Positions 33,491 through 33,602 of a stretch of 33,602 nucleotides of DNA are shown in pieces. Numbering within the stretch: position 1 is the stretch's first letter; each line of letters starts with the position of its first letter. A program made the position numbers and the translations under genes. This stretch comes from an uncultured Prevotella sp. (lineage in GTDB: Bacteria > Bacteroidota > Bacteroidia > Bacteroidales > Bacteroidaceae), in assembly GCA_900548585.1 (NCBI GenBank), contig URLI01000023.1, positions 1 to 33,602 of the forward strand, read 5' to 3'. The notes beneath the pieces are model-generated. The model was not told the DNA's origin and did no database searches. It saw nothing but the letters and a program-made list of their open reading frames with translations.

Positions 33491-33602
33491 GTACAACTTA
33501 TTGTCTGTACAACTTATTGTCTGTACAATTTGTTGTCATAACAATTTGTTGTCATAACAATTTGTTGTCATAACAATTTGTTGTCATAACAATTTGTTGT
33601 CA
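33491..33602. repeat. 16-nt tandem repeat array, cut by the window edge
   Basis: Seven 16-nt units start at 33491, 33507, 33523, 33539, 33555, 33571 and 33587. Units 1-2 read GTACAACTTATTGTCT, unit 3 is a hybrid GTACAATTTGTTGTCA, and units 4-7 read TAACAATTTGTTGTCA. The half-sites ACAA and TTGT alternate every 8 nt through the array. It continues off the right end, so the copy number is unknown. It is not CRISPR-like, having no unique spacers. Confidence 0.95.

Noticed and set aside
33491..33602. CRISPR array
   Set aside because: The units are contiguous 16-nt repeats with no unique spacers and no cas genes nearby.

Overview
This 33.6 kb window looks like chromosome from a Bacteroidales bacterium, most likely Prevotellaceae. 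The support is a ruvA-sprA pair (type IX secretion), an RNase Y gene behind zapA, fimbrillin-type surface lipoproteins, start sites without clear Shine-Dalgarno sequences, and repeated Bacteroidetes-type promoters (TTG or TTTG, about 18-21 nt, then TAnnTTTG). Species cannot be fixed from sequence alone. No rRNA, tRNA or CRISPR array was recognised.

Layout. Positions 1-506 are noncoding, with a leftward promoter, short repeats and a terminator. Positions 507-3090 hold a leftward unit: a promoter, a ~280-nt leader with a broken small ORF, a 57-aa peptide gene and a 684-aa fimbrillin/FISUMP-like lipoprotein gene. A 22-nt tandem repeat (3231-3336) separates it from a hemerythrin-LuxR fusion regulator (3368-4324). 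Next comes a leftward operon of a coiled-coil protein, zapA and rny (4405-6607), then an unrecognised 207-aa protein. Rightward genes follow: rfbA, a Wzc-type tyrosine kinase with a Tyr-Gly tail, and carB. Facing these is a leftward ruvA-sprA-pafA cluster (14412-24149). Then ddh runs rightward, and pepC-like, ilvE, xseB and xseA run leftward, ending at 29532.

From somewhere after about 29590 to the right edge the DNA looks like one end of an integrative element. It has two tandem tyrosine recombinases, a DUF1896 protein, a strong terminator, a structured noncoding stretch, and an array of 16-bp repeats that runs off the window. The array and the sequence before it carry eight complete TTGT-N4-ACAA dyads, plus a ninth cut by the edge. 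I consider this the most interesting unexplained structure here.

How the genes work together: most host genes are core functions. They cover nucleotide sugar and polysaccharide export control (rfbA, wzc), pyrimidine/arginine precursor (carB), envelope secretion (sprA), phosphate scavenging (pafA), peptidoglycan/lysine precursor (ddh), branched-chain amino acids (ilvE), DNA repair (ruvA, xseAB), RNA decay (rny) and division (zapA). The accessory parts are the left-end surface lipoprotein unit, the fusion regulator and the right-end mobile element.
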